Shown in pieces: positions 1 to 5,824 of a stretch of DNA of 6,136 bases. A model generated the notes under the pieces. That model did not search any database. It was not told where the DNA came from and was given only the letters and a program-made list of their open reading frames with translations. A program made the translations under genes and the position numbers. Each line of letters begins with the position of its first letter. Position 1 is the stretch's first letter. Where the stretch lies: NCBI GenBank assembly GCA_002721375.1, contig PBKH01000036.1:2890-9025 (forward strand), given 5' to 3'. Source of the DNA: Verrucomicrobiales bacterium (GTDB taxonomy: Bacteria; Verrucomicrobiota; Verrucomicrobiia; Limisphaerales; UBA1096).

Positions 1-175
1 CGATCAAAAAAGTCAGGGGAAATTTTAGATTTTTTTTCAAAAACACAGACTTGAATTGAAAAGATTTATTCTTTTTAAGCATAAACATTTGCGGGTTCGT
101 CCTGATAATTTGATGTGTTGAATCAAAAAGTAAAAGATAAAAAACCGATGGAAGTAAAAATTGATGGTCAAAAAA
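1..175. other. AT-rich intergenic stretch, no gene supported
   Basis: This stretch is strongly AT-rich with many A and T runs, and no reading frame on either strand looks like a protein. It lies downstream of the tRNA on the minus strand. Directly after the tRNA CCA end the minus strand reads a run of six T, then a 4-bp hairpin (TTGA, loop CCA, TCAA) and a second T run (about 160-175). This could act as a weak tRNA terminator, but the stem is too short to be sure. A short open tail in plus frame 1 (1-54) could be the end of an upstream gene and cannot be judged. Confidence 0.4.
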
Positions 176-251
176 TGGTGGAGCCATGCGGAATCGAACC
201 GCAGACCTTCGCATTGCGAACGCGACGCTCTACCAACTGAGCTATGACCCC
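176..251 (-). tRNA. tRNA-Ala, anticodon CGC, CCA encoded
   Basis: The minus strand folds into a full 76-nt cloverleaf. It has a 7-bp acceptor stem (GGGGTCA with TGGCTCC), T8-A9, a D stem GCTC/GAGC with loop AGTTGGTA, an anticodon stem TCGCG/TGCGA with loop TTCGCAA, a T stem TGCGG/CCGCA with loop TTCGATT, discriminator A73 and a genomically encoded CCA. The anticodon CGC lies at 216-218 and decodes GCG alanine codons. The acceptor has the G3:U70 wobble pair, the known identity element for alanyl-tRNA synthetase, which independently confirms alanine. A second wobble (U5:G68) is also present. The gene stands alone, with no adjacent tRNA or rRNA in the window. Confidence 0.96.
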
Positions 252-257
252 ATTTAA

Positions 258-280
258 CCTTGTAAAACAAGGGCTTTTTT
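258..280 (+). terminator. Small hairpin with T run upstream of the tRNA
   Basis: On the plus strand CCTTGT (258-263), loop AAA and ACAAGG (267-272) form a 6-bp stem, followed by GC and six T (275-280). This has the shape of an intrinsic terminator reading rightward. No plus-strand gene ends here. It may block antisense transcription, or it may be part of the tRNA leader when read on the minus strand, where no T run follows. The stem is short, so function is uncertain. Confidence 0.35.
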
Positions 281-301
281 AAGTCTAAGCATGACTTAAA
301 A
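277..301. repeat. Perfect 9-bp inverted repeat, 7-base loop
   Basis: TTTTAAGTC (277-285) and GACTTAAAA (293-301) are exact inverted copies around TAAGCAT. The repeat lies about 26-50 bases upstream of the tRNA 5' end on the minus strand, where a tRNA promoter or operator would be expected. It also shares its T run with the neighbouring hairpin. It could be an operator, a hairpin in a leader, or an AT-rich coincidence. I see no good -10 and -35 pair at normal spacing. Confidence 0.4.
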
Positions 302-693
302 TTTTCAAACCAGTGGATAATAGTTCGCCAATTTTGTTGCAGTTAACTAGTATTCCCAGCATCGGCAAAGGGCGGCAACGTAGCATCTTGATTTCCCCTA
401 CTCAACCCTTTAGGCATCGATATTTTGACGCATTTGTTGCAGCCTTTTCCTCTGGTTTGCCTGCGTATATCCTCCAGCCTAAACCGAATGTTTCAACCTA
501 TCTGGATCGGTCTTATAACACCTTCATCTTTAACGTCAATAGAGGGTTGCTCATGGTAGCTTAAATCCTTCATCGCATCCTTCGCCATAAGTATTGGCTC
601 AGGCAACGAGTGGTCATAATCTTCACAATAATTAATTTCTTATAACTCCGGCCAAATCCAAATTTGTGTCGCCTGACCAAACGCTAAACCAAG
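302..693. other. Intergenic region; possible decayed gene remnant (minus)
   Basis: No intact gene is supported here. On the minus strand there are three consecutive open stretches. The first runs from 639 to a TGA at 493-495 (47 codons). The second, shifted by one base, runs from 497 to a TGA at 402-404 (31 codons). The third continues the second frame to a TAG at 285-287 (38 codons). Their compositions look protein-like (for example EINYCEDYDHSLPEPIL and VETFGLGWRIYAGKPEE), and one frameshift plus one nonsense change would join them. I recognise no family, and open stretches of this length can arise by chance. An 83-codon plus-strand frame starting with GTG at 313 has no ribosome binding site and is not accepted. 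Confidence 0.2.
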
Positions 694-717
694 AAAAAAA
701 GGCTCCCGAATGAGAGC
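694..717 (-). terminator. Rho-independent terminator of the small exported protein gene
   Basis: Read on the minus strand, GCTCTC (717-712), loop ATTC and GGGAGC (707-702) form a 6-bp stem with one G:U wobble, followed by CC and seven T (700-694). It starts 24 bases after the stop codon of the 742-1245 gene. The wobble is a pair only in the minus-strand RNA; in the plus-strand RNA the same position is an A:C mismatch. The hairpin therefore fits minus-strand transcription. Confidence 0.78.
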
Positions 718-741
718 ATTTTCGCATCAACATAACTAAAT

Positions 742-1245
742 TTATATCTTCTTACCCTTAGCTCGCTTCATTTCCATACTGAACTCAGAAAAATCAGCAA
801 CAGTACCATCGGCATCTACCCTATAAATCTGCAACTCAATGTTATTCTGATCAATACGGCGAAAAGCGACACCCATTGAGTTAGTATTTCCGCTATCATC
901 CTTTCTAGTCAGGGTCAGCATCGGCATATCGTCCTTTGGACCCCATGAACCAGTTTGCTTCCGGCCCTTGTTGTCGTAACCAGTCTGCTCGACTTCATCG
1001 GTCTCGGCGTTAAGGGAAATCAGGCTGTACGTCTCAGTGTCATTGCTCTTGAAGTGAGATGCAAGAACGTGATCTTTAATGGCCCACCAGTAAGTCAAGA
1101 TGACCTTATTTCCATCGATATCACCTTCCCAAATTCCGACAATCCATTCAGCTTCTGCCTCGGCAATCTTGTCGGCTAAAGAGGCTTGGGCTTGAGGTAT
1201 GATTGCTAAATTAAGAACAGCAAAAATTGTTAGTATTTTTTTCAT
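742..1245 (-). CDS. Exported protein of unknown function, probable beta-sheet domain
   Basis: The 167-residue product begins with a clear Sec signal peptide: MKK, a hydrophobic core, then PQAQA before a likely cleavage near residue 22. The mature part, about 145 residues, starts with a short acidic helix (LADKIAEAEAEW) and then a WIVGIWEGDIDG segment followed by alternating hydrophobic and polar strands. This resembles the calycin or lipocalin-like single-domain proteins that open with a W-x-x-G-x-W motif. No cysteine or catalytic motif is visible, so a binding or structural role outside the cytoplasm is more likely than an enzyme, but this is inference. The ATG follows GAAAAG, a weak ribosome binding site. 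It is a single-gene unit with its own terminator, divergent from the plus-strand operon. I do not recognise a named family. Confidence 0.85.
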   Translation of the reverse strand: MKKILTIFAVLNLAIIPQAQASLADKIAEAEAEWIVGIWEGDIDGNKVILTYWWAIKDHVLASHFKSNDTETYSLISLNAETDEVEQTGYDNKGRKQTGSWGPKDDMPMLTLTRKDDSGNTNSMGVAFRRIDQNNIELQIYRVDADGTVADFSEFSMEMKRAKGKKI

Positions 1246-1291
1246 TTCTTTTCAATTCATTCCCACAAACTCAATCGTGGTCTTGAAAGAC

Positions 1292-1320
1292 TGTATACTT
1301 TAACGAACCTCTTCAAGCAA
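1292..1320 (-). promoter_or_regulatory. Possible sigma-70-type promoter for the exported protein gene
   Basis: On the minus strand TTGCTT (1320-1315) and TATACA (1297-1292) are separated by 17 bases. The -10 matches four of six consensus bases and the -35 only three. Transcription would start near 1285, giving a leader of about 40 bases before the ATG at 1245. Spacing and position are good, but the matches are modest. Confidence 0.35.
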
Positions 1321-1328
1321 CAACTTCT

Positions 1329-1354
1329 CGCTCTACCAACTGAGCTATGGCTCC
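1329..1354 (-). pseudogene. 5' fragment of a tRNA gene (acceptor strand and D arm only)
   Basis: On the minus strand the 26 bases from 1354 down to 1329 read as a tRNA 5' end: acceptor strand GGAGCCA, T8-A9, D stem GCTC/GAGC with loop AGTTGGTA, and base 26. The following sequence (GAGAAGTTGTTGC onward) gives no anticodon stem, T arm or acceptor 3' strand, so this is not a functional tRNA. The portion 1329-1349 is identical to 226-246 inside the intact tRNA-Ala, in the same orientation. Only the acceptor differs (GGAGCCA against GGGGTCA). The D arm is conserved among many tRNAs, so the source could be a different tRNA. It may mark an old recombination or integration edge. Confidence 0.6.
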
Positions 1355-1476
1355 GCGCGTTATTGGTATGCTGGAATTTTATGCAGCACTTCGACTAAAG
1401 AACAAGTCGTTTCCGAACCAGGTACTAATTGGGTTGCCAGCCAACCATGTAGAGGGACATGCTTTGCTGCAGACGG

Positions 1477-1716
1477 ATGAACGATACCAAAACCAAATCA
1501 AACCGCTTGCCGTGGATCCTTTCAGTCGCTTTCGTGTTTCTGTTTATCTTGGCGGTGCCTTGGTACTGGGATGAGGAAGGTGCCAAGCCGGTTTTTGGCA
1601 TGCCCCTCTGGGCTTTAGCTAGTTTAGGCGTTTCATTTATAATCTCCTGCCTGACTGCTTGGGCAGCGTTTCGCACTTGGCCAAACGACAGCGATGATTT
1701 GGGAGGTAACTTTTGA
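1477..1716 (+). CDS. Small two-helix membrane protein paired with the SSS symporter
   Basis: The product is 79 residues counted from the ATG at 1477. It has a short basic N-terminus (NDTKTKSNR), a first membrane helix at about residues 12-31, a loop with DEEGAKPVFGMP, a second helix at about 42-64, and an acidic tail. The layout matches small proteins encoded directly before SSS-family transporters (the E. coli YhdT-PanF pair, and DUF997 or DUF3311 proteins). Family membership is judged by pattern only. In this setting such proteins are thought to assist the transporter, though this is not well established. The stop overlaps the symporter start in TTGA. An alternative ATG at 1459 adds MLCCRR. 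It has AGAGGG only two bases before it, which is too close for a good ribosome binding site, so I prefer 1477 with limited certainty. Confidence 0.72.
   Translation: MNDTKTKSNRLPWILSVAFVFLFILAVPWYWDEEGAKPVFGMPLWALASLGVSFIISCLTAWAAFRTWPNDSDDLGGNF
1701..1715 (+). promoter_or_regulatory. Strong ribosome binding site deciding a TTG start
   Basis: GGGAGGT at 1701-1707 ends about six bases before TTG at 1713, the best Shine-Dalgarno match in the window. It lies inside the last codons of the upstream gene, and the TTG shares bases with that gene's TGA stop (TTGA). This fixes the symporter start and suggests translational coupling, so that the two membrane proteins are made together. Confidence 0.8.
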
Positions 1717-3224
1717 ATAACATACCGCTTGGTTCAGCAGAGCTCGGGTTTATAGCGCTTTATCTGGTCTCGCTAATCGGCATCGGCTACTGGGGGATGC
1801 GAGCACGCACTGAGAACTCGCTCAAGGACTTTTACCTGGCCGGCTCAGGTGTGGGTTTCATGGTGCTGGTGCTCACATTGTACGCGACTCAGTACAGTGG
1901 CAATACGCTGTTTGCCTTCACAGGCAAAACATTTCGCATTGGCTACGCCTGGCTGATGAGTGTTCATTTCATGACGTCGATCATCGTAGTATATCTGGTT
2001 TTTGCCCCTAAACTACATCGCTTAGCGAAGCGAGAGACATTCATCACTCCAGCGGATTACCTGCAGCATAGATTCTCACACCATCCTTATACGGTACTGG
2101 CATCGATCACAATGGTGCTAGCAATCAGCAACTATCTGCTAGCACAGCTCACGGCGATGGGGCTGCTATTGCAGGGTATGACGGACGACATCGATCCACA
2201 AACAGCGTTTGTCGCGGGAGTAATTTTTCTGGCAGTAATTATGTTAGTATACGAAACGCTGGGTGGCTTCCGTGCGGTTGCTTGGACGGACTTGATACAA
2301 GGGGGCATCCTAATGATCGGATTCGTGATTCTGCTGTTCATCGTGCTAGACCACTTTGGCGGACTAGGCAAAAGCTACGAACTACTGCGGTCGGCAGAAC
2401 CGGAGAAGGTCGCCGTGCCAGATGCACGCACAAACCTGCGATGGTTCAGTTATATCATTGTCGTTGGACTGGGAGGAGCGCTTTATCCACAAGCGATCCA
2501 GCGAATCTACGCCGCGCGCAGCCAGCGGGTGCTCCGCAACGGCGTGGCCACGATGGCATTCCTGCCCCTGACGGCATCGCTGATCGCGGTTTTGGTAGGA
2601 ATCACTGCTGCGGCATCGACTGAGCCATCTCTGGCTTCGCTTACGAATACCGAATCAGATCGGGTGTTTAGTGAAATTTGTCGTATCGTGATGGATAAAT
2701 CGGACCTTCACCGCTGGCTAATCGTAGTTCTGCTGGCCGCAGTGCTGGCTGCACTGATGTCAACCGCAGACTCAGTCCTCCTATCGGTCTCATCTATGCT
2801 GACCAAGGATATTTACCACAGGCAAATAAACCCAAATGCGAGTGAAGCAAGGTTGACAATGATAGGCAAATCGATCTCATGGGTCGTAGTCGCAGTTATG
2901 GCTGGAGTGGCGATCTATCTCAATTCCCTTGAGAACAAGCCAACACTGGTCAAGCTCATGGACATGAAATTCGACATGCTGATGCAACTCGCACCCGGCT
3001 TTATCCTCGGCGCGTACTGGCGCGGAATGAAATCCAACACGCCCTTCTGGGGACTCGTCTGCGGCCTGATATGCATCTTCGCCCTGTACCCCATCGGTAC
3101 TTTGGTTAACTGGGGCGTACATGCCGGAATTTTTGGCTTGGCCGTCAACCTGTCGGTGGTCGTTGCGATGTCCAAATGGCCTTTGTCAAGCGGGACAAAA
3201 GCTGACTTGAAACCCAAATATTGA
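1713..3224 (+). CDS. Sodium:solute symporter (SSS family)
   Basis: This 503-residue inner-membrane protein has about 13 hydrophobic helices, the normal size and layout for the SSS family (SGLT, PanF, PutP). The family signature is clear at residues 180-198 (YETLGGFRAVAWTDLIQGG). The broken first core helix is seen at LYATQYSGNT (56-65). The helix carrying the Na2 site reads AALMSTADSVL, with S350 and T351 at the positions that bind sodium in characterised members, followed by the typical SSMLTKDIYHR ending. It should couple sodium entry to uptake of a solute. Substrate cannot be read from sequence; SSS members move sugars, sialic acid, pantothenate, amino acids and carboxylates. It is coupled to the small membrane protein upstream, and its stop lies just before the esterase. 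The start codon is TTG, preceded by a strong ribosome binding site. Confidence 0.93.
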   Translation: MNNIPLGSAELGFIALYLVSLIGIGYWGMRARTENSLKDFYLAGSGVGFMVLVLTLYATQYSGNTLFAFTGKTFRIGYAWLMSVHFMTSIIVVYLVFAPKLHRLAKRETFITPADYLQHRFSHHPYTVLASITMVLAISNYLLAQLTAMGLLLQGMTDDIDPQTAFVAGVIFLAVIMLVYETLGGFRAVAWTDLIQGGILMIGFVILLFIVLDHFGGLGKSYELLRSAEPEKVAVPDARTNLRWFSYIIVVGLGGALYPQAIQRIYAARSQRVLRNGVATMAFLPLTASLIAVLVGITAAASTEPSLASLTNTESDRVFSEICRIVMDKSDLHRWLIVVLLAAVLAALMSTADSVLLSVSSMLTKDIYHRQINPNASEARLTMIGKSISWVVVAVMAGVAIYLNSLENKPTLVKLMDMKFDMLMQLAPGFILGAYWRGMKSNTPFWGLVCGLICIFALYPIGTLVNWGVHAGIFGLAVNLSVVVAMSKWPLSSGTKADLKPKY

Positions 3225-3244
3225 AACTTGAAACTCACCTCAAC

Positions 3245-4978
3245 ATGAATCTCATCGTTGCAGTAATCCTGCTGCTTGGCATCGTTACCGAGGCATTAGC
3301 CAATGAACAACGATTCGACCGCACACTGGATATTATCTACAAGAAGATCGACGACAAAAAGCTACGGCTTAATGCCTATGTACCCAAAGGGGACGGGCTG
3401 TTCCCTGCAGTGCTCGTCGTTCATGGTGGTGCCTGGCGAACCGGCTCTCGTACCCAACTGACAATGTATGCCAAGAGTCTTGCAAGGCGCGGGTTTGCCT
3501 GCTTCTCAATCGACTACCGGTTAGCCCCCAGACACAAGAGCCCAGCGCAGATTGAAGATTGCCGTGATGCAGTCCGTTGGATACGTCAACACGCCAAAGA
3601 GTACCGGGTTGATTCGGAACATATCGGCGCAATCGGCTATTCAGCCGGCGGACACTTAGTATCGCTGCTCGCCACAACCGGCTTATCAAAAATGGAAGAC
3701 CCGAAGGGAGTAGGCACAAAAATCACAGCCGCCGTTGCAGGGGGTGCACCGACAGATTTCCGACCTGCCCGAGAAAACTCCCGAGCACTCTCCTACTGGC
3801 TGGGTGGTCGACGAAGAGACAAACCGGCTATTTATGAAGCGGCATCGCCAGCTGCTTTTGCGGACAGAAAAGATGCCCCAGTTTTCTTTTACAACGGCTC
3901 AGCGGATGTTCTGGTGCCGGTTAAGACGCACCGCACTCTCGGCTATGCCGGACCAACCGCACTACACTCGGCGCTTAAGAAGGTGGGCGTTGAAACCGAT
4001 CTCCACGTCATTCAGGGTGCTGGCCACTTTCTAGCTATATTCAACAAACCTGCACTCGAATCCTCCTTCGCATTTCTCGAGAAACACCTAAAACCGTTAA
4101 ACAAACTACGCGTCTTCCTGCTCGCAGGCCAATCGAACATGCAGGGCCAGGGCGTTGTCGATTTTGATCACCCTAAACACTACAATGGTGGCAAAGGTAT
4201 CCTTAAAAATGTCATGAAAAGTCCAAAGAATGCTCATCTGTATGAGCACATTGTCGATACCAATGGCGATTGGGTTGTGAGAGATGACGTATTTGTTCGT
4301 TACAAGACCAAGGAGGAACTTAAAACCGGCGGCCTGTCAGTCGGCTTCACTGGGTATGGCGGGAGTCATCATATCGGACCTGAATTTCAGCTTGGCCACC
4401 TTGTTGGCAAGGCGTACGACGAGCCAGTACTGCTGGTCAAGACCGCTTGGGGTGGCAAAAGCATTTATAGGGATTTCCGACCACCAAGCGCCGGCGGCAC
4501 TACCGGTGAGTTCTACAAAAAAATGCTGGACGAATACCGTCAGGCCATAACCAAGCTGGACGAAGACTTTCCACACTTGGCCAAATACAAGCCGGTGCTC
4601 AGTGGCTTCATCTGGTTTCAGGGGTGGAACGATATGTTCGACGATGATGCACTCAAAAATTACGAATCCAACCTAGTCCACCTCATCAACGATTTGCGAA
4701 AGGAATTCGATCAACCCAACCTGCCAGTCGTCATCGGTGAACTGGGCAATGGTGGCCCAAAGGCCGGAAAAAACATGCTAGCGATCCGGTCCGCCCAAAA
4801 GAACGCCGCGGCGAAGCTAGGCCCTAAGACAGCATTCGTACCAACAACACAATTTGCCCGGCCGGCCATGGAATCGCCCAATGTGGGCCATGGTCACCAC
4901 TGGTTCGGCAACGCTGAGAGCTACTTTCTCATCGGTAACGCACTTGGCCAGGCACTCATTAGGCTCGTCGGTGAATAG
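3245..4978 (+). CDS. Secreted two-domain esterase: alpha/beta hydrolase fused to SASA (SGNH) esterase
   Basis: The 577-residue product (from ATG 3245) has a signal peptide (MNLIVAVILLLG, ending TEALA at residue 19). Domain 1, about 20-285, is an alpha/beta hydrolase of the BD-FAE or Abhydrolase_3 type: oxyanion HGGAW at 60-64, nucleophile S133 in GYSAGG, likely acid D221 in GSADVLVP, and H261 in GAGHF. Domain 2, about 289-577, is a sialate O-acetylesterase-like (PF03629) SGNH domain: LAGQSNM with S297, GPE at 378-380, AWGGKS (401-406), WFQGWND with Q459 and N462, and a terminal GHGHHWFGNAE with H551 or H552 as base. The usual Asp three residues before that His is not evident. Both domains keep their nucleophiles, so two ester-cleaving sites, probably removing acetyl or acyl groups from carbohydrate, are expected outside the cytoplasm. 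A TTG at 3221, overlapping the symporter stop, would add eight residues; ATG is preferred, although the resulting signal peptide lacks a basic n-region. Confidence 0.9.
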   Translation: MNLIVAVILLLGIVTEALANEQRFDRTLDIIYKKIDDKKLRLNAYVPKGDGLFPAVLVVHGGAWRTGSRTQLTMYAKSLARRGFACFSIDYRLAPRHKSPAQIEDCRDAVRWIRQHAKEYRVDSEHIGAIGYSAGGHLVSLLATTGLSKMEDPKGVGTKITAAVAGGAPTDFRPARENSRALSYWLGGRRRDKPAIYEAASPAAFADRKDAPVFFYNGSADVLVPVKTHRTLGYAGPTALHSALKKVGVETDLHVIQGAGHFLAIFNKPALESSFAFLEKHLKPLNKLRVFLLAGQSNMQGQGVVDFDHPKHYNGGKGILKNVMKSPKNAHLYEHIVDTNGDWVVRDDVFVRYKTKEELKTGGLSVGFTGYGGSHHIGPEFQLGHLVGKAYDEPVLLVKTAWGGKSIYRDFRPPSAGGTTGEFYKKMLDEYRQAITKLDEDFPHLAKYKPVLSGFIWFQGWNDMFDDDALKNYESNLVHLINDLRKEFDQPNLPVVIGELGNGGPKAGKNMLAIRSAQKNAAAKLGPKTAFVPTTQFARPAMESPNVGHGHHWFGNAESYFLIGNALGQALIRLVGE

Positions 4979-4994
4979 TTTTAAAGCATCCAGA

Positions 4995-5717
4995 ATGATA
5001 AAAAAAACGAAATTAGTGACCATGCTCGTCTTCGGAGCAATTGGCCAAGCAACAGCAGAAAAACCGGAACAACAGTTTTACGACCCAGTCATAAAACAGC
5101 TTGAGGGGTGGACGATCAAAGTCGACCCAAAGCTATTACAAAATGAGCACAAACAATTCAAAAAGGAAGTCTTTAAAGCTCTGGCCAATCACCTGCAGCG
5201 CATCAAGTATATCCTACCTAAGGACAAGGCAAATGCACTTCAAAAACTTCCTATCTGGCTCGACTATCATTACGAACCCCTTGGCTCCATGCAATATCAT
5301 CCAGGCGCAACATGGCTTCGTGCCAACCGTCACGATCCACGACTTGTGAAACACGTGCACATTCCTCGTTCCAAATCGCTACTCGACCGTGGTCAATGGG
5401 CTAAGCACCCTTACGTCATTCTCCATGAACTGGCCCATGCATATCACGATCAGGTCTTAGAAGATGGATTCAAGAACAAGGCAATCCTCGATGCCTACAG
5501 CTCAGTCAAGGAGAATGGTATTTATGAAAAAGTAATGCTCTATACCGGCCGCACCGTGAAGCATTATGCACTTACTACACCCATGGAATACTTCGCGGAG
5601 AGCACCGAGGCCTATCTCGGCGTAAACGACTTTTATCCCTTCGTCCGGGCCGAATTAAAGGAACACGATCCAGAAATGTTTAAGCTGCAAAAAAAAATCT
5701 GGGGCGAGGTGAAGTGA
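4995..5717 (+). CDS. Exported zinc metallopeptidase, gluzincin-like (HELAH...EYFAE)
   Basis: The 240-residue product has a signal peptide (MIKKTKLVTM to GQATA, cleavage near residue 21). The zinc site is HELAH at 144-148, with the next residues AYHDQ. A second conserved-looking helix, MEYFAESTEAY (197-207), offers E198 or E202 as third zinc ligand about 50 residues later. HExxH followed by an EFFAE-like helix is the arrangement of the anthrax lethal factor peptidase domain (family M34/ATLF), so a distant relationship is possible; this is inferred from motifs only. The C-terminus (NDFYPFVRAELKEHDPEMF) is dense in charged and aromatic residues. The ATG at 4995 lies 16 bases after the esterase stop and is chosen because it gives a proper signal peptide; frames extending to 4854 would overlap the esterase. 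No clear ribosome binding site is seen. Likely last gene of the operon. Substrate unknown. Confidence 0.85.
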   Translation: MIKKTKLVTMLVFGAIGQATAEKPEQQFYDPVIKQLEGWTIKVDPKLLQNEHKQFKKEVFKALANHLQRIKYILPKDKANALQKLPIWLDYHYEPLGSMQYHPGATWLRANRHDPRLVKHVHIPRSKSLLDRGQWAKHPYVILHELAHAYHDQVLEDGFKNKAILDAYSSVKENGIYEKVMLYTGRTVKHYALTTPMEYFAESTEAYLGVNDFYPFVRAELKEHDPEMFKLQKKIWGEVK

Positions 5718-5774
5718 GTTTCTGTTTATTCGAAAGCTCCCATAGAACTATCATAAAAAATATATAGGATAATA

Positions 5775-5793
5775 AAAATGCCCTCGGCGTTTT
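5775..5793. terminator. Short hairpin between convergent genes, candidate bidirectional terminator
   Basis: AAAATGCC (5775-5782), loop CTC and GGCGTTTT (5786-5793) form an 8-bp stem in the plus-strand RNA with one U:G pair. In the minus-strand RNA that position becomes a C:A mismatch, but the stem is still followed by a T-rich tail (TTTTTATTAT). It lies 58 bases after the peptidase stop and 32 bases after the bipA stop, the expected place for a shared terminator. The GC core is only three to four pairs, so it is probably weak. Confidence 0.5.
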
Positions 5794-5824
5794 CTCTACT
5801 GCTAAACTTGGCGAAACGTTTTTC

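Noticed and set aside
37..270. Open frame on the minus strand covering the tRNA
   Set aside because: It is an artefact of reading through the tRNA gene; the core (GHSSVGRASRS) is translated tRNA sequence and the rest is low-complexity AT-rich sequence.
333..442. TTTGTTGCAG repeated at 333-342 and 433-442
   Set aside because: Only ten bases and two copies; no further units, so neither a CRISPR array nor a meaningful tandem repeat.
313..564. 83-codon plus-strand frame starting with GTG
   Set aside because: No ribosome binding site, no recognisable motif, and the opposite strand looks at least as protein-like. Kept only as part of the intergenic description.
1392..1446. Two small hairpins before the operon (CGACT/AGTCG at 1392-1409 and GGTTG/CAACC at 1432-1446) as a riboswitch or attenuator
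   Set aside because: Stems are only 5 bp, no known riboswitch core is seen, and no terminator T run follows. Bases 1355-1476 also show no convincing promoter.
1347..1574. 75-codon plus-strand frame starting inside the tRNA fragment
   Set aside because: Its start lies in the tRNA-like fragment and it runs out of frame through the small membrane protein gene; composition shows no domain or helix.
2282..2623. 113-codon plus-strand frame inside the symporter gene
   Set aside because: Arginine- and proline-rich shadow of a well-supported transporter in another frame.
4854..4994. Upstream extension of the metallopeptidase
   Set aside because: It would overlap the esterase's catalytic C-terminus by 125 bases and bury the signal peptide; the ATG at 4995 gives a normal exported protein.
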